From positions 1 to 64,000 of the forward strand of contig CAIVUX010000028.1 of the NCBI GenBank assembly GCA_903909215.1: a DNA stretch of 64,000 bases. Reading direction: 5' to 3'. Source of the stretch: an uncultured Ferrovum sp. Its GTDB lineage: Bacteria > Pseudomonadota > Gammaproteobacteria > Burkholderiales > Ferrovaceae. Position 1 is the first letter of the stretch, and the number at the start of each line of letters is the position of its first letter. The position numbers were made by a program, and so were the translations under genes. Below the pieces are notes generated by a model, which saw only the letters and a program-made list of their open reading frames with translations, was not told the DNA's origin and did no database searches. This document shows, piece after piece, positions 1-10,901 of the stretch.

Positions 1-2
1 CA

Positions 3-1001
3 CTCCTGCTCGTGAGTGCTGCAACCAGCAACTGGGCAGCTCCCGCCTCTCAGGTGAGCGAGCATTACACCCTACCGGGTGAAGGCGGATGGGACTATTT
101 AACCTACGACGACCCAGGTCAGCGCTTATTTATTGCGCGCTCAGATCGTGTACAGGTGATAAACCCTGCATCAGGAATTCTGATGGGGGAGATTAACAAT
201 ACCGCCGGCGTACATGGGGTGGCGTTGGCGCAGGACCTGAGCCTGGGGTTTACCAGCAATGGTCGCGCTAATACAGTAACCGTGTTTAATTTGAAAACCT
301 TACAGGTACAAACGGAAATTGCCATACAAGGAACCAACCCCGACGCCATTTTATACGTACCCGAAAACAAACGCGTGTACACCTTCAATGGCCGCAGCCA
401 CGACATCTCCGTTATTGATGCGCACAGCCTAAAACCCGTTAATTTAATATCCTTGAAAGGTCGGCCCGAATTTGCCGTGAGCGATGGACATAACCTGTAC
501 TTCAATTTAGAAGACACGGCACAGCTTGTGACTATGGATCTTAAAACCGAGCGCATTACCCGCACTGTGGATCTGGCTCCTTGCGAAGAGCCCACCGGGT
601 TGGCCCTTAATCCCAAATTGGGGCATTTGTTTTCGGTATGCTCAAACGGATTGATGGTGGTGGTGGAGGCCAAGACTGGGGAAATTCTCTCTCAGGTAGC
701 CATAGACAAAGAGCCTGATGCGGCGGTATTCGATTCTTCTGCGGGCAATATCTATAGCTCTAGCCGACAAGGCAGGCTATCCGTAGTGGCGCAAGATAAG
801 CCCAATCATTACAGCCTTGTAACCAACGTCGCCACCCATATGGGTGCACGCACCATGGCCTTAGATGTGGCGCATCACCGACTATTTTTAGTGGCCGCTG
901 ATTTCACGCCCGCCCCTGCCGCCACAACGGAACAACCCCACCCACGCCCCAAACAGGTTCAGGGCACCACCCAACTACTGGTGGTGCATACGACACCGTA
1001 A
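3..1001 (+). CDS. YncE-like beta-propeller protein, 5' end outside window
   Basis: Exported YVTN/NHL-type beta-propeller protein of unknown substrate. The reading frame is open to the left edge. The first in-window codons give LLLVSAATSNWAAPASQ, which looks like the hydrophobic core and cleavage region of a signal peptide, so the true start lies upstream and the GTG at position 12 is not a credible start. The body holds repeated blade-like units (for example RLFIARSDRVQVINPASG and HDISVIDAHSLKPVN) typical of the YncE/YVTN family, whose members are periplasmic. No catalytic motif is visible. A clean intrinsic terminator follows the stop. A TonB-dependent receptor gene lies downstream on the same strand, so a shared role in metal or ligand uptake is possible but is inference. 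Confidence 0.75.
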   Translation, partial: LLLVSAATSNWAAPASQVSEHYTLPGEGGWDYLTYDDPGQRLFIARSDRVQVINPASGILMGEINNTAGVHGVALAQDLSLGFTSNGRANTVTVFNLKTLQVQTEIAIQGTNPDAILYVPENKRVYTFNGRSHDISVIDAHSLKPVNLISLKGRPEFAVSDGHNLYFNLEDTAQLVTMDLKTERITRTVDLAPCEEPTGLALNPKLGHLFSVCSNGLMVVVEAKTGEILSQVAIDKEPDAAVFDSSAGNIYSSSRQGRLSVVAQDKPNHYSLVTNVATHMGARTMALDVAHHRLFLVAADFTPAPAATTEQPHPRPKQVQGTTQLLVVHTTP

Positions 1002-1037
1002 ACCTATGGCCCTGTAAACTCCATCCTGAAAAGGTTT

Positions 1038-1070
1038 GCCCAACAACCCCCCCTCGTTGGGCATTTTTTT
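1038..1070 (+). terminator. Rho-independent terminator after the beta-propeller gene
   Basis: A 7-bp stem GCCCAAC/GTTGGGC with a C-rich loop is followed by A and seven T residues, 37 bases after the beta-propeller stop codon. It overlaps the tail of the opposing cytochrome b561 remnant. Confidence 0.85.
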
Positions 1071-1332
1071 GCGCCACAGGAGGTGCGGGTACCACAACAG
1101 GGCTAGGCGTGACATATCGTTGCCATAAGCGCGGCCACACCAATATCAGAATAGACAATCCCAGTAAATAATGGCCATTGGCCATTAGGACGCGCTCGTC
1201 ACTGTCTTTTGCAAAAATGGATTTGAATTCCAGGGTGGCAAATGTCGCCACCATCAGCAGCACCATCCACCAACGCAACGTCTTATTGATGATGCCGTAG
1301 GCGCTTGCGCTGTTATTCCAATTTATTTTCAT
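1057..1332 (-). pseudogene. Cytochrome b561 (CybB/YodB family) 5' remnant
   Basis: The N-terminal 92 residues match the start of the cytochrome b561 family: a first membrane segment (about residues 19-35), the loop with ATLEFKSIF, then GHYLLGLSILILVWPRLW and a P-rich stretch ending PAPPVAQKNAQ. In intact members (about 175-190 aa, four membrane helices) a third helix with a heme histidine should follow. Here the frame instead runs into the convergent terminator and neighbouring gene, giving non-family residues up to an open-frame end at 904. The first expected heme histidine (family TLHW) is Arg20 (TLRW), while His54 is kept. Two of four helices and most heme ligands are missing, so I read this as a truncated, probably non-functional gene. 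Confidence 0.7.
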
Positions 1333-1468
1333 AATCTCTCAGTCAAAGACGCCTTTTGCCACAATCATGTTGCAATTCATTTATCGCAACAAAGGTTTCA
1401 TCAATGCGTCACTTAACAGTAATAAAACGAAAATGATGCGTTGTGAAAAAACAACATAGTAATGTTTA

Positions 1469-1496
1469 TTTACAGATAAATTAGAGTACCTATAAG
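1469..1496 (+). promoter_or_regulatory. Candidate sigma-70 promoter for the TonB receptor gene
   Basis: TTTACA (1469-1474) and TATAAG (1491-1496) are separated by 16 bases in the AT-rich 248-base gap before the receptor. No clear Fur box or riboswitch was recognised in that gap. Confidence 0.4.
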
Positions 1497-1580
1497 AATT
1501 AACAAAATCTTAATATTGGTTAACTAAGATCTTTACTGAATATTTTTGTTTACGCACTGTTACATAGGAGCTTTGCTAAG

Positions 1581-3878
1581 ATGAATTCACCGCATAAACG
1601 CAACCTGCTGCATTCGCTGGTCGTTCTATCCATTGGTGCAATGTGCACCCATGCAGCCGTTGCAGATGACACTGTTGATTTGGGTACTGTTGGTGCCGCC
1701 GGTGGCGCTGGAAAAACACTCAGTGTGTTGGTTCCTGAAGGGTCGGCTGCAGCTTTAGCCCCCAGCCAATCTAATTTGAAAATTGGCGAGCCTCAATCGG
1801 TCATTTCCCGTGCCTATATTGAAAATTCAATTGCCCCCAACGGCGATTACTTCGCCATTGTGGGCATTGCTCCTAGCGTAGTCACTATGCCGGCAGCCAA
1901 TGGCCCCGGCCTTACTGATGGCGCCAAAGCCTCCATGCGCGGTTTTCAAGATGGCTACTACAACATTACATTTGACGGAATCCCTTTTGGCGATGCCAAC
2001 GACCCTACCCACCATGCAACCGCCTACTTCCCAGCGCAAATGTTGGGCGGCGTGGTGATTGAGCGCGGGCCTGGAAACGCCAGCAACTTAGGCCAAGCCA
2101 CATTTGGCGGCAGCATTAACTTGCTCTCAAGAGCACCAAAAGCCGAACAAAATACCGAAGTATATGGTTCATTCGGTAGCTGGAACACCAAGTTTGAAGG
2201 CATCGCTTTCGATTCAGGCCGCCTCTCCAGCCTCTCCGATGGCACTTTGCAGATTAATGTGCAAAATATGGAATCCAACGGCTACCTCACCAACGCCAAT
2301 GTACGCGGTACCAATTACATGGTGAAGTTTCAAAAACCTGTGGGCGAATCCAACATCCTCACGGCCGTAGCCAGCTTCAACGATATGTTTAATAACTTAC
2401 CCGATCAAACCGGTTATTCCACGTTGGCACAACAGGCTTTATACGGTAAGAATTATTTGTTAAACAACGACCCCACCAGCCAAAGCTTCAAGGGTTACAA
2501 CACCGTACATAAACAAACTGATTTTGAGTATCTTCGCTTTCAAAGCGATTGGGGTCATGGCGTTGAAACAGACAATAACCTCTACACGTACGCTTACGAC
2601 AATATGACTTTTTCGGGTTGTGACACCACAGGCCCGGTAGCAGCTAACCCTGCCTATAAAACCGTTACCTCCACAACGACCAAGCCATGCGCCGCCAAAG
2701 GGGACGTGGTGCACATGACCGCGGGTGATATTCCGGGCTATGACAAACTCAATGACTACCGCGTTACGGGTGACATTTTTAAAACCACTCAACAAACCTC
2801 CGCAGGTTTGGCACGCGAAGGCATATGGTTAGAGCATGCAGCGGCAACCCGTCACGCCCTCACACGAGACATGACAACCGGCACCAATGTAACAAATCTG
2901 TTGGCAGAAATGACTGCCCCCGGCGGCGTTGCAAACGTGGGTAAGAACTTTGATGAGCAATCCGGTTGGAATATGTATCAGCCCTTTGTGGAGTATGAAT
3001 GGGCCGCAACCCCGGATCTAACCATTACCCCAGGCTTTAAGTACGTATTTATGAGACGACAAGTGTTCTCACCTATTGCTGCTAGCGGTAAAGGTGGCCC
3101 ACAAGCCTACTCAGAAACCGCAAGAGGTAGCCTACCATTCCTGACAGTCACTCAACTATTGGGTAAGAACGATTCTGTCTACGCGCAATACGCCAAGGGT
3201 ATTCATATGCCTATTTTAGGCACTATGGAAGTATCTACCGTTCCAAAGACGGGTGACTCCCCTGAAAAAACCACCAATTATCAGTTGGGCTTTGTACATA
3301 AATCAGACACCCTCTCTGCAGACGCAGATGTGTATCTCATTGATTTTAGCAACTCGCAAACCTACGATAACGTTTCAACCTCACCCACTTACCAAACCTA
3401 TGTGACCACCGGCGCGGTTATTTATAAGGGCGTTGAGGGAGAGGCGACCTATGCATTCGGTCATGGTGCGGCAGCCTTTATTAACGGTTCAATCAATCAA
3501 GCGGTCTACAAAGCAAACTCACCAACTTGGGGTCAAGTTATTAACGTTCCTAAGACCACTGCGGGCACTGGTTTGATTTACAATCAAGGCCCCATCAAAT
3601 CTTCGTTGATTGTGAAATACATTGGTCAGCAATATGCAGGCGCTAACCAAACCTTCCTGTTGGGCGGTTACGTGACTTCAGATTTCAACCTTTCTTACAC
3701 TGTAAAAGCACCTTTAACATACTTTAAGTCCATTACCACGGAACTAAGCGTCTTTAACGTAACAGATCGTCAATCCATTACCAGCTACGCTCCAGCAGGT
3801 GCAACACCTTCATCACAAGATGTGGTGAGCTATCAAGCACCACGCAGCTATATGTTAACGCTCAAAGCAAACTTCTAG
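1581..3878 (+). CDS. TonB-dependent outer-membrane receptor
   Basis: Outer-membrane gated channel that imports a scarce ligand using TonB-ExbBD energy; the ligand cannot be told from sequence. The 765-aa product has a signal peptide (cleavage near THAAVADD), a TonB-box-like N-terminal stretch, and a plug domain at about residues 65-190 containing SMRGFQDGYYNITFDGIPFG and VVIERGPGNASNLGQATFGG. A long beta-barrel follows, ending in an aromatic-rich strand with terminal Phe (LTLKANF). The start ATG has GGAG about 11 bases upstream. Two terminators follow the stop. The gene appears to be a single transcription unit. The large extracellular loop near residues 350-375 contains two cysteines. Confidence 0.9.
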   Translation: MNSPHKRNLLHSLVVLSIGAMCTHAAVADDTVDLGTVGAAGGAGKTLSVLVPEGSAAALAPSQSNLKIGEPQSVISRAYIENSIAPNGDYFAIVGIAPSVVTMPAANGPGLTDGAKASMRGFQDGYYNITFDGIPFGDANDPTHHATAYFPAQMLGGVVIERGPGNASNLGQATFGGSINLLSRAPKAEQNTEVYGSFGSWNTKFEGIAFDSGRLSSLSDGTLQINVQNMESNGYLTNANVRGTNYMVKFQKPVGESNILTAVASFNDMFNNLPDQTGYSTLAQQALYGKNYLLNNDPTSQSFKGYNTVHKQTDFEYLRFQSDWGHGVETDNNLYTYAYDNMTFSGCDTTGPVAANPAYKTVTSTTTKPCAAKGDVVHMTAGDIPGYDKLNDYRVTGDIFKTTQQTSAGLAREGIWLEHAAATRHALTRDMTTGTNVTNLLAEMTAPGGVANVGKNFDEQSGWNMYQPFVEYEWAATPDLTITPGFKYVFMRRQVFSPIAASGKGGPQAYSETARGSLPFLTVTQLLGKNDSVYAQYAKGIHMPILGTMEVSTVPKTGDSPEKTTNYQLGFVHKSDTLSADADVYLIDFSNSQTYDNVSTSPTYQTYVTTGAVIYKGVEGEATYAFGHGAAAFINGSINQAVYKANSPTWGQVINVPKTTAGTGLIYNQGPIKSSLIVKYIGQQYAGANQTFLLGGYVTSDFNLSYTVKAPLTYFKSITTELSVFNVTDRQSITSYAPAGATPSSQDVVSYQAPRSYMLTLKANF

Positions 3879-3890
3879 TTTGCCGGATAT

Positions 3891-3920
3891 CCCATCTGCC
3901 TTATGGGCAGATGGGCTTTT
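3891..3920 (+). terminator. Rho-independent terminator 1 after the TonB receptor
   Basis: A perfect 10-bp stem CCCATCTGCC/GGCAGATGGG with a 5-nt loop is followed by CTTTTC, 12 bases after the receptor stop codon. Confidence 0.8.
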
Positions 3921-3935
3921 CATTGTTTATGGTTT

Positions 3936-3967
3936 ACCCAACGGGCTTGCTCGTTGGGTATTTTTTG
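3936..3967 (+). terminator. Rho-independent terminator 2 (tandem)
   Basis: Stem ACCCAACG/CGTTGGGT with a short loop followed by ATTTTTTG. It backs up the terminator at 3891 and insulates the convergent minus-strand gene. Confidence 0.8.
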
Positions 3968-4027
3968 TTCTAAAGAAAGCAAGGGGAAAGCGCAAACCTC
4001 ATTCACGGAGGTTTTGCCGTAGTCGCG

Positions 4028-4798
4028 CTAGAAGCGAGCTTGCACACCCAGGTAGGATTGGAAGGTATCTTTCTCCGATAAAGTATTATGCAAGTCACGT
4101 CCCAATGCGGCCAAAATGGTATAGCGGTCTGATAAATCCCAGCGCGTGCCTAAGTTTAAGATGAGCTGATCGCGCGCCTGGTGCACAGCAAACTCATCAT
4201 GCAGCTCCAGCATAAGCTCAAAGCCTTTTCTCACTTCATGGGTGAGCACGGCCCCCATAATCCAGCTATCAATTTGTTCGGCAGGCCGAAACCAACGGCC
4301 CAATTCGAAGTTAATGTCATCGCCGCCCAACTGGCGCAAAAACTCAATGGGGGCTAAGTAAGCAACGCCAGAGCTGGCTATTCCATTTTGAGTGGAACGC
4401 GTGGATGGCGAAAACACCACTTGAGGATAGGTGGAAATGCGCCAGCCCTCCTCACCATCGTCACAGAAGCGCCATTTCACCCCGACCAGCGCATTACCAA
4501 AGCCCTTTAACTGTGGACCAGCCCCGTCTTGCAGCACCCAAGGCATTTCAACCTTTAATTGAATACGCTCGCCCAAGCCATAATTAACATCTAAGAGGGG
4601 TAGTTGAGTGGTACTGGTTGGCGATGTACGGTTCACGAGAGAGGCCATATTGATTTCCCAATGGCCGTCTCCTGGCGTTGCGGGGTCATCAGTGATCATG
4701 GGGGGTCCGCCTGAAGGCCAAGCGGGTAGCGCCATGAATAAGGCGATCAATAGTGCTGAGGGTGTTTTAATCACGGCCGGATAAGGGCTGCGCGGCAT
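4028..4798 (-). CDS. Outer-membrane MetA-pathway/transporter-like protein
   Basis: The 256-aa protein resembles the family annotated as putative MetA-pathway of phenol degradation (Phenol_MetA_deg), predicted outer-membrane beta-barrels of unclear substrate. Supporting features are a signal-peptide-like N terminus (TPSALLIALFMALPAWPSGG), the hallmark PPMITDDPATPGDGHWEIN soon after it, alternating beta-strand sequence, and a C-terminal aromatic residue (GVQARF). The ATG overlaps the end of pgi by 28 bases and has GAGG only one base upstream; a GTG eight codons later would also keep the signal peptide. Co-transcription with pgi, parC and parE is likely from the overlaps. Function is not established. 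Confidence 0.6.
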   Translation of the reverse strand: MPRSPYPAVIKTPSALLIALFMALPAWPSGGPPMITDDPATPGDGHWEINMASLVNRTSPTSTTQLPLLDVNYGLGERIQLKVEMPWVLQDGAGPQLKGFGNALVGVKWRFCDDGEEGWRISTYPQVVFSPSTRSTQNGIASSGVAYLAPIEFLRQLGGDDINFELGRWFRPAEQIDSWIMGAVLTHEVRKGFELMLELHDEFAVHQARDQLILNLGTRWDLSDRYTILAALGRDLHNTLSEKDTFQSYLGVQARF

Positions 4799-6411
4799 AC
4801 CTCAAGCAACGCTGATGTGGATGAATCATGCTGAGGGCTCGGGGGAGTGTCGCCTGCCCTGTCAGGGAGGGCCGCCGAGGCTTCAGAGCCTGCAGCCGTC
4901 AGCTGCGACAGAATGACCTGTGCCAATTCTTTTCCTAATTCAACACCCCACTGATCAAAAGCGTTGATGTTCCAAATCACACTTTGCACATAGGTTTTAT
5001 GCTCATATAAAGCCACCAAAGCACCCAAAGATCGTGGTGTAACCTTTTGAAATAAAATGGCATTCGAAGGACGGTTGCCAACAAAATGTTGATGGGCCGG
5101 CAAACCCTCTTCCACTCGCCCCATCATCAAGGCTTCCGGTTGCGCAATAAAATTAGCCAGCAACTGTGCGTGGTGCAGACCTGTGGGGTAATGGGTTTCT
5201 AAGGCCGCAATAAAGTCCGCAGGAATAAACGGTGAGCCTTGATGCAGCAATTGATAAAAGCTATGTTGACCGTTGGTCCCCGCTCCGCCCCAAATTACCG
5301 CCTCAGTGGCGTAGTCCACAGATTCGCCATCACGGCTGATGGATTTACCGCAGCTCTCCATGCTGACCTGCTGGATATGATCCGCGAACAAACGCAAGGA
5401 TTGATCGTAGGGCAATAAGGCAAAGCTCTGGGCATCAAAGAAGTTGATGTACCACACGCTGAGCAGCCCCAAAATGACGGGCATGTTTTGCGCTAAAGGC
5501 GTGTGACGAAAATGCTCATCCATTTCATAAGCGCCGTCGAGCATGGCCTCGAAATGATCCATTCCTATAGAAACGGCAATGGGTAAGCCAATGGCGGACC
5601 ATAGTGAATAACGCCCACCCACCCAATCCCAAAATTCAAAGCGGTTTTCAGCAGCAATGCCGAAATGGGCCACCGCTTGGGGATTGCACGACACCGCGAC
5701 AAAATGGCGCGCAATATGATCAGGATTCTTTGTGGTGGAGAGTAGCCAATCTCGTGCACTATGCGCGTTGGCCATGGTCTCTGCGGTGGTGAATGATTTA
5801 GATGAAACAATAAACAAAGTGGTTTCAGGGTTTAATGTTTTCAGCGTGGTGGCCAGATGGGCCCCATCCACGTTCGAGACAAAATGAACGCGTGGCTCAC
5901 TGGCATAGGGTTCTAAAGCCGCACAGACCATAGACGGGCCCATATGCGAGCCGCCGATACCAATGTTCACTACATCCGTAATTCTTTTCCCCGAATAGCC
6001 TCTCCACTCACCGCTGCGTAAGGCTGTGGTGAATTGGCGCATTTGAGCCAGCACGCGACGCACGTCGGGCATCACATCACGCCCAGCCACCATTACCGGG
6101 GCATCAGAACGGTTGCGTAAGGCGCTATGCAGCGCAGGGCGATTTTCAGAACTGTTGACAGGCTCCCCCACAAACATCTTTTCAATCCACGCGGGCAACT
6201 GTGCTTGCTGAGCCAAGGCCAACAATAAGGACATGGCGTCATGGTCTAGATGATTTTTAGAGTAATCGAGCAAGATGCCGCAAGCGCGCAAAGAGAATTT
6301 TGAGAAGCGTTCGGGGTCTGCGGCGAAACGTTGGGGCAAAGAGGTCTGAACCACATGTGCGTGGTGGCCTGCTAACGCTTGCCAAGCGGTTGTGCGGGTA
6401 AGACTGCTCAT
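4771..6411 (-). CDS. pgi: Glucose-6-phosphate isomerase
   Basis: Interconverts glucose-6-phosphate and fructose-6-phosphate in the cytosol. The 546-aa length matches the long bacterial PGI type. Visible motifs are [14 protein letters not shown] (phosphate-binding SIS loop), [17 protein letters not shown], signature 1 [17 protein letters not shown], and signature 2 around [19 protein letters not shown]. The start ATG overlaps the parC stop (ATGA), so translation is probably coupled to the topoisomerase genes. The C-terminal 30 residues, rich in Ala, Ser and Pro, are a low-complexity extension beyond the usual fold. Confidence 0.95.
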   Translation of the reverse strand: MSSLTRTTAWQALAGHHAHVVQTSLPQRFAADPERFSKFSLRACGILLDYSKNHLDHDAMSLLLALAQQAQLPAWIEKMFVGEPVNSSENRPALHSALRNRSDAPVMVAGRDVMPDVRRVLAQMRQFTTALRSGEWRGYSGKRITDVVNIGIGGSHMGPSMVCAALEPYASEPRVHFVSNVDGAHLATTLKTLNPETTLFIVSSKSFTTAETMANAHSARDWLLSTTKNPDHIARHFVAVSCNPQAVAHFGIAAENRFEFWDWVGGRYSLWSAIGLPIAVSIGMDHFEAMLDGAYEMDEHFRHTPLAQNMPVILGLLSVWYINFFDAQSFALLPYDQSLRLFADHIQQVSMESCGKSISRDGESVDYATEAVIWGGAGTNGQHSFYQLLHQGSPFIPADFIAALETHYPTGLHHAQLLANFIAQPEALMMGRVEEGLPAHQHFVGNRPSNAILFQKVTPRSLGALVALYEHKTYVQSVIWNINAFDQWGVELGKELAQVILSQLTAAGSEASAALPDRAGDTPPSPQHDSSTSALLEVCRAALIRP

Positions 6412-8822
6412 TGGGCCTCCGTTACAGAATCTAGTGCGTAAGGCTTCATGCGGTAATCCAGCGCGGCACCTTTACGCGCACGCCCATGCACATAACTCTT
6501 AACCTCTTTGGCAGTTAGCGCTGCCGTCACCTCTGTATTAGAACGGTTATGCCCATGGATGGTAAGTCCTTGCAACGTGATTAGCGCCACCGCTTGCAGC
6601 TTCTCGGCCCGATCCAACCCCATTAGAATAACACCACGCCCACGCGGCATGATTTTCACTTCATCCAATGAAAACACCAGCAAGCGACCCTTAGCGGACA
6701 GAGTCGCCACATGGGTGGCACGGGATGCCAGCAACGCTGGGCGAATGGGTTCCTCATTTTCTTCTAATGTCATAAAGGTCTTGCCTGCCTTCACGCGGGA
6801 GAGTAAGTCCTCTGTGGTCACCAAGAAACCAGCGCCTCCAGAGCCCGCCACCAAATAGCGAAGGCCGGGCATGGCGGATATGAGTTGAGACACCCGTACA
6901 CCGGGCTGCATATCCACCAAGGTGGTAATGGGCACACCATCCCCGCGTCCACCGGGCAATTCGGATGCACGAATGGTATAAGCGCGCCCGCGGGTATCCA
7001 ACATCACCAACGAATGAATGGTGCGCGTTTCAATCACCGCCAAGGCAGAATCGCCGGCCTTGAAATTGAGTTGTGTGGCCTCCAAGCCATGGCCCTGGCG
7101 GGAGCGAATCCAACCATTGCGCGACAGTGTCACGGTAATCGGTTCGTCCAGTACGGTAGGCGCCACCACAGCCTCATCCACCGCTTCAATCAAGGTGCGC
7201 CGGGCATCCCCATACAGCTTCATGTCTGCTTCTACTTCGGCAATGATAAGTTCGGTGCGCGCCACTTGGTCGGTTAAAATATGTTGTAGCGACTTTCTCT
7301 CAACCCGTAAGGCCTTCAAGTCTTTTTCTATTTTAATGCCTTCCAAACGCGCCAACTGACGCAAGCGTATTTCTAAAATATCTTCCGCTTGAATCTCGCT
7401 TAAACCAAACTTGGCCATCAAGTCTGTTTTGGGTTCATCAGACTCACGAATCACGCGGATCACTTTGTCGATACTCAGTAACGCCAATTCACGGCCTTCC
7501 AAGATATGAATACGGTGATCCACTTCATTTAAGCGGTGGCGCGTCCGGCGCACCACGGTCTCAAAACGGAAATCAATCCATTCACTCACAACATCTTTGA
7601 GATTTTTTTGGCGTGGACGTCCATCACGACCCAACATCACCAAGTTAATAGATAAGCTCGACTCTAGGCGCGTGTTCGCCAACAGCAGATTCATGAATTC
7701 TTGTGGATCTTGGCGGCTGGATTTGGGCTCGAACACCAAACGCACGGGCGCATCTTTATCCGATTCATCGCGCACCAAATCCAAAGCTCCCAACAACAAG
7801 GCTTTGAGATTAGATTGCTCAGGCGTAAGTGCTTTCTTCCCTTCGCGCGCTTTGGGGTTAGTCGCCTTCTCCACATCTTCCAGTACTTCACGGGTGGATA
7901 CACCGTGCGGCAATTCAGTGACCACGATGCGCCATTGACCACGGGCTTGGTCTTCCACAATCCATCGGGCGCGAGTTTTGAGAGTGCCTCGACCGGTGGT
8001 GTAGGCATTGGTAATCTCGGCCGCGGAAGAAGTAATCTGACCGCCCCCGGGAAGGTCTGGGCCCTTAATAATCTTAAGGAGTTGCGTAAGACCAAGCTCG
8101 GGGTTACGCATCAGCGCAATCACAGCTTTGCTCACTTCCGTTAAATTGTGGGACGGAATTTCTGTGGCCATGCCCACACCAATCCCAGAAGCGCCATTGA
8201 GTAACACCAAGGGTAGGCGTGCGGGCAATAAGCGCGGCTCATTAAAAGAACCGTCGTAATTGGGGCCAAAGTCAACGGTATCCCGATCAATTTCAGCCAG
8301 CAGCAATTCCGCTAAGGGTGTTAAACGACATTCCGTGTAACGCATGGCTGCCGCCCCATCTCCATCTCGACTGCCAAAGTTACCTTGACCATCAATTAGT
8401 GGGTAGCGCAATGTGAAGTCCTGCGCTTGACGTACCAGTGCGTCATAGGCCGCGGTATCGCCATGCGGATGATACTTACCAATCACGTCCCCCACCACAC
8501 GGGCAGACTTCACATGGCGCGCGGGGCGATACAGCCCCAATTCATGCATAGCAAATAAAATGCGGCGCTGCACAGGCTTTTGCCCATCCGACACATCGGG
8601 CAGCGCGCGGCCCATGACCACACTCATGGCGTACTCAAGATAGCTGCGTTCTACAAATACAGATAAATTGTGATGGTCTTCTTCGCCGTTATTATTTTTA
8701 GTACTTTTAGCGCGCGGAATTTTGGCTGTCGCGCTCTCACCCTCCGGCGAAAATAAATCACCGGTTAGTTCATCCGGGGTATCCGGTATAGCCTTACTGC
8801 TGGGGTTTTTGCGGGTAGTCAT
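6408..8822 (-). CDS. parC: DNA topoisomerase IV subunit A
   Basis: DNA-cleaving subunit of topoisomerase IV, which decatenates daughter chromosomes. The 804-aa protein starts with an unusual polar tail of about 50 residues. The breakage-reunion domain follows, with catalytic Tyr162 in AAMRYTE and the [11 protein letters not shown] quinolone-interaction segment. A coiled-coil tower region lies near residues 400-500, and a C-terminal beta-pinwheel contains degenerate blades. Lack of the GyrA box and adjacency to parE argue for ParC over GyrA. At the positions equivalent to E. coli ParC Ser80 and Glu84 the protein has Thr123 and Asp127, both conservative. ATG overlaps the parE stop (TAATG). Confidence 0.93.
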   Translation of the reverse strand: MTTRKNPSSKAIPDTPDELTGDLFSPEGESATAKIPRAKSTKNNNGEEDHHNLSVFVERSYLEYAMSVVMGRALPDVSDGQKPVQRRILFAMHELGLYRPARHVKSARVVGDVIGKYHPHGDTAAYDALVRQAQDFTLRYPLIDGQGNFGSRDGDGAAAMRYTECRLTPLAELLLAEIDRDTVDFGPNYDGSFNEPRLLPARLPLVLLNGASGIGVGMATEIPSHNLTEVSKAVIALMRNPELGLTQLLKIIKGPDLPGGGQITSSAAEITNAYTTGRGTLKTRARWIVEDQARGQWRIVVTELPHGVSTREVLEDVEKATNPKAREGKKALTPEQSNLKALLLGALDLVRDESDKDAPVRLVFEPKSSRQDPQEFMNLLLANTRLESSLSINLVMLGRDGRPRQKNLKDVVSEWIDFRFETVVRRTRHRLNEVDHRIHILEGRELALLSIDKVIRVIRESDEPKTDLMAKFGLSEIQAEDILEIRLRQLARLEGIKIEKDLKALRVERKSLQHILTDQVARTELIIAEVEADMKLYGDARRTLIEAVDEAVVAPTVLDEPITVTLSRNGWIRSRQGHGLEATQLNFKAGDSALAVIETRTIHSLVMLDTRGRAYTIRASELPGGRGDGVPITTLVDMQPGVRVSQLISAMPGLRYLVAGSGGAGFLVTTEDLLSRVKAGKTFMTLEENEEPIRPALLASRATHVATLSAKGRLLVFSLDEVKIMPRGRGVILMGLDRAEKLQAVALITLQGLTIHGHNRSNTEVTAALTAKEVKSYVHGRARKGAALDYRMKPYALDSVTEAQ

Positions 8823-10798
8823 TAAATATCCACCTCAACGTCCGAGCCATGTTGCTCCATCCATTCCCGGCGCGCACTGGCTTCCCCTTTGCCCATTAAG
8901 CGAGAAAACACCAAGCTCGCTTCGGCGCGTTCGGTCTCTATCACGCGCACCGGCAATACGCGGCGCGTTTCAGGGTTCATGGTGGTTTCCCACAACTGCT
9001 CGGGGTTCATTTCACCCAAACCTTTAAATCGGCCCACGGACCAACTGCCCGCGCGCACCCCTTCTTTGGTAAGACGCTCATCAATGGCCGCCAACTCCGT
9101 GTCATCCAAGGCGTAGAGTTTGCGCATGGGACGCTTGCCGTGCGGAGGAACATCAATACGATACAACGGGGGGCTTGCCACACACACATGACCCCCTTCG
9201 ATAAGCTTGGGAAAATGCATAAAGAAAAGGGTCAGCAACAACACCTTGATATGGCTGCCATCCACATCGGCATCGGACATAATAATAATGCGTTGGTAAC
9301 GCAGTCCCGTCATATCCGGACTGTCATTGGGGCCGTGAGGGTCCACACCCACAGCCACCGCGATGTCGTGAATTTCTGTATTGGCAAATAAGCGGTCGCG
9401 GTCCACCTCAAAGGTGTTGAGCACCTTACCGCGCAACGGCAAAATGGCTTGCGTTTGTTTGTTGCGTGCCAACTTGGCGGAGCCTCCAGCAGAATCTCCT
9501 TCCACCAGAAAAATTTCTCGCTCTTGTATATTGTCTGATTCGCAATCAGTAAGCTTACCAGGCAACACGGCCACACCACTGCCCTTGCGCTTTTCCACCT
9601 TTTGCCCAGACTTCATGCGTGCCATGGCTTGGCGCACCACCACATCGGCAATTTTCTTGGCCCATTCCACATGGCCATTCAGCCACACTTCTAGAGGGTC
9701 ACGCACCATACTGGCCACCAGCTTTAAAGCATCACGACTGGTGAGTTTTTCTTTGGTTTGCCCTTGAAATTGTGGGTCCAGGATGCGTGCGGAGAGCACA
9801 TAGTGCAGCCTTGAGGAAACATCTTCCATTTGAAGGCGCACACCACGTGGCAACAATCCATGATGCTCAATGAATGATTTCACCGCCTCAAACACCCCGG
9901 TGCGCAGGCCCGCTTCATGAGTGCCGCCCGCGGCGGTGGGGATAAGGTTGACATACGATTCGCTCAAGCCTCCCGTATTATCAAACCAGGCAAACGCCCA
10001 AGCAGCTCCCTCTCCTTCGGCAAAGGTATCTTGATCGGCATTCTTCTCAATCACGCGCGAACCGGTAAAGATGGGGGCCACAGGCTCTTCATCTCCGGCC
10101 AGCTCTTCCAAATAGCCTTTCAAGCCCTCAGGGTATTGCCAGGTGCGTGTGGGGTTGGCCAAATCACGCTCCACATTCAGCACCACATGCACACCCGGCA
10201 GTAACACCGCCTTGGCGCGCAACACGCGTTCCAGCTCGGGCAGGGACACATGAGGGGAATCGAAATAGCGTGGGTCGGGTGTAGAGCGCACCACAGTGCC
10301 GGTATCCGCCACGTCGCAACTGCCTATGGTTTTAAGCTTTTCCAAAACAAAGCCATCGGCAAACACAATGTGATGAATTTTGCCGTCACGCTTTACGGTA
10401 ACCTCTAAACGTTTGGAGAGTGCGTTGGTCACCGACACCCCCACTCCATGCAAGCCACCTGAAAAGGCATAAGCCCCCTCGCCGTCACGCTTATCAAACT
10501 TTCCCCCCGCATGTAGGCGGGTAAACACCAACTGCACCGTGGGTTCTTTTTCTTCAGGATGCATGCCCACCGGGATGCCGCGGCCATTATCCTCTACACT
10601 CACCGAACCATCGTTGTGCAAAGATACCTCAATGCGCGTGGCATAGCCCCCTAAGGCCTCATCTGCGGCGTTATCGATGATTTCTTGCATGATATGGGTG
10701 GGATCCTGAGTACGTGTGTACATACCCGGGCGTTCCTTAACAGGTTCTAACCCTTTCAGGACACGAATACTGGATTCCACATAACGGGCTTTGCTCAA
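8822..10798 (-). CDS. parE: DNA topoisomerase IV subunit B
   Basis: ATPase subunit of topoisomerase IV. The 658-aa product has the GHKL ATP-binding site ([36 protein letters not shown]), a transducer domain, the TOPRIM signature [12 protein letters not shown] with the acidic DADVDGSHI block, and the C-terminal gyrase-B domain ending near [20 protein letters not shown]. The best start is TTG at 10796-10798, preceded by AAGGA about 10 bases upstream; no earlier ATG fits the family N terminus. It heads the parE-parC-pgi unit and is divergent from the monooxygenase operon. Confidence 0.93.
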   Translation of the reverse strand: MSKARYVESSIRVLKGLEPVKERPGMYTRTQDPTHIMQEIIDNAADEALGGYATRIEVSLHNDGSVSVEDNGRGIPVGMHPEEKEPTVQLVFTRLHAGGKFDKRDGEGAYAFSGGLHGVGVSVTNALSKRLEVTVKRDGKIHHIVFADGFVLEKLKTIGSCDVADTGTVVRSTPDPRYFDSPHVSLPELERVLRAKAVLLPGVHVVLNVERDLANPTRTWQYPEGLKGYLEELAGDEEPVAPIFTGSRVIEKNADQDTFAEGEGAAWAFAWFDNTGGLSESYVNLIPTAAGGTHEAGLRTGVFEAVKSFIEHHGLLPRGVRLQMEDVSSRLHYVLSARILDPQFQGQTKEKLTSRDALKLVASMVRDPLEVWLNGHVEWAKKIADVVVRQAMARMKSGQKVEKRKGSGVAVLPGKLTDCESDNIQEREIFLVEGDSAGGSAKLARNKQTQAILPLRGKVLNTFEVDRDRLFANTEIHDIAVAVGVDPHGPNDSPDMTGLRYQRIIIMSDADVDGSHIKVLLLTLFFMHFPKLIEGGHVCVASPPLYRIDVPPHGKRPMRKLYALDDTELAAIDERLTKEGVRAGSWSVGRFKGLGEMNPEQLWETTMNPETRRVLPVRVIETERAEASLVFSRLMGKGEASARREWMEQHGSDVEVDI

Positions 10799-10851
10799 AA
10801 GACGATATCCTTACAGTGAACCAGAGGGCTACTGCCCAATTTATAAATATG

Positions 10852-10869
10852 GATGCGAATGATCGCATC
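10852..10869. promoter_or_regulatory. Perfect inverted repeat in the parE/monooxygenase divergent gap
   Basis: GATGCGA and TCGCATC form a perfect 7-bp inverted repeat with a 4-base spacer. It lies 32 bases before the monooxygenase ATG and just after a TATAAA element at 10842-10847. It could be an operator or a leader hairpin. No matching regulator gene is adjacent. Confidence 0.3.
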
Positions 10870-10901
10870 ATTGGCGCTAATCGCCAAGTTTTGGACCAAT
10901 T

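Noticed and set aside
119-673. Long open frame on the minus strand opposite the beta-propeller gene
   Set aside because: No family resemblance and no ribosome site; the plus-strand gene explains the coding signal.
3880-4164. Open frame of 94 codons between the TonB receptor and the MetA-like gene
   Set aside because: It crosses two terminators and overlaps the minus-strand gene; its sequence is not protein-like.
8451-8466. ParC Thr123 and Asp127 as acquired quinolone-resistance changes
   Set aside because: Both are conservative differences from the E. coli residues and may be native to the lineage; no evidence of selection in one sequence.
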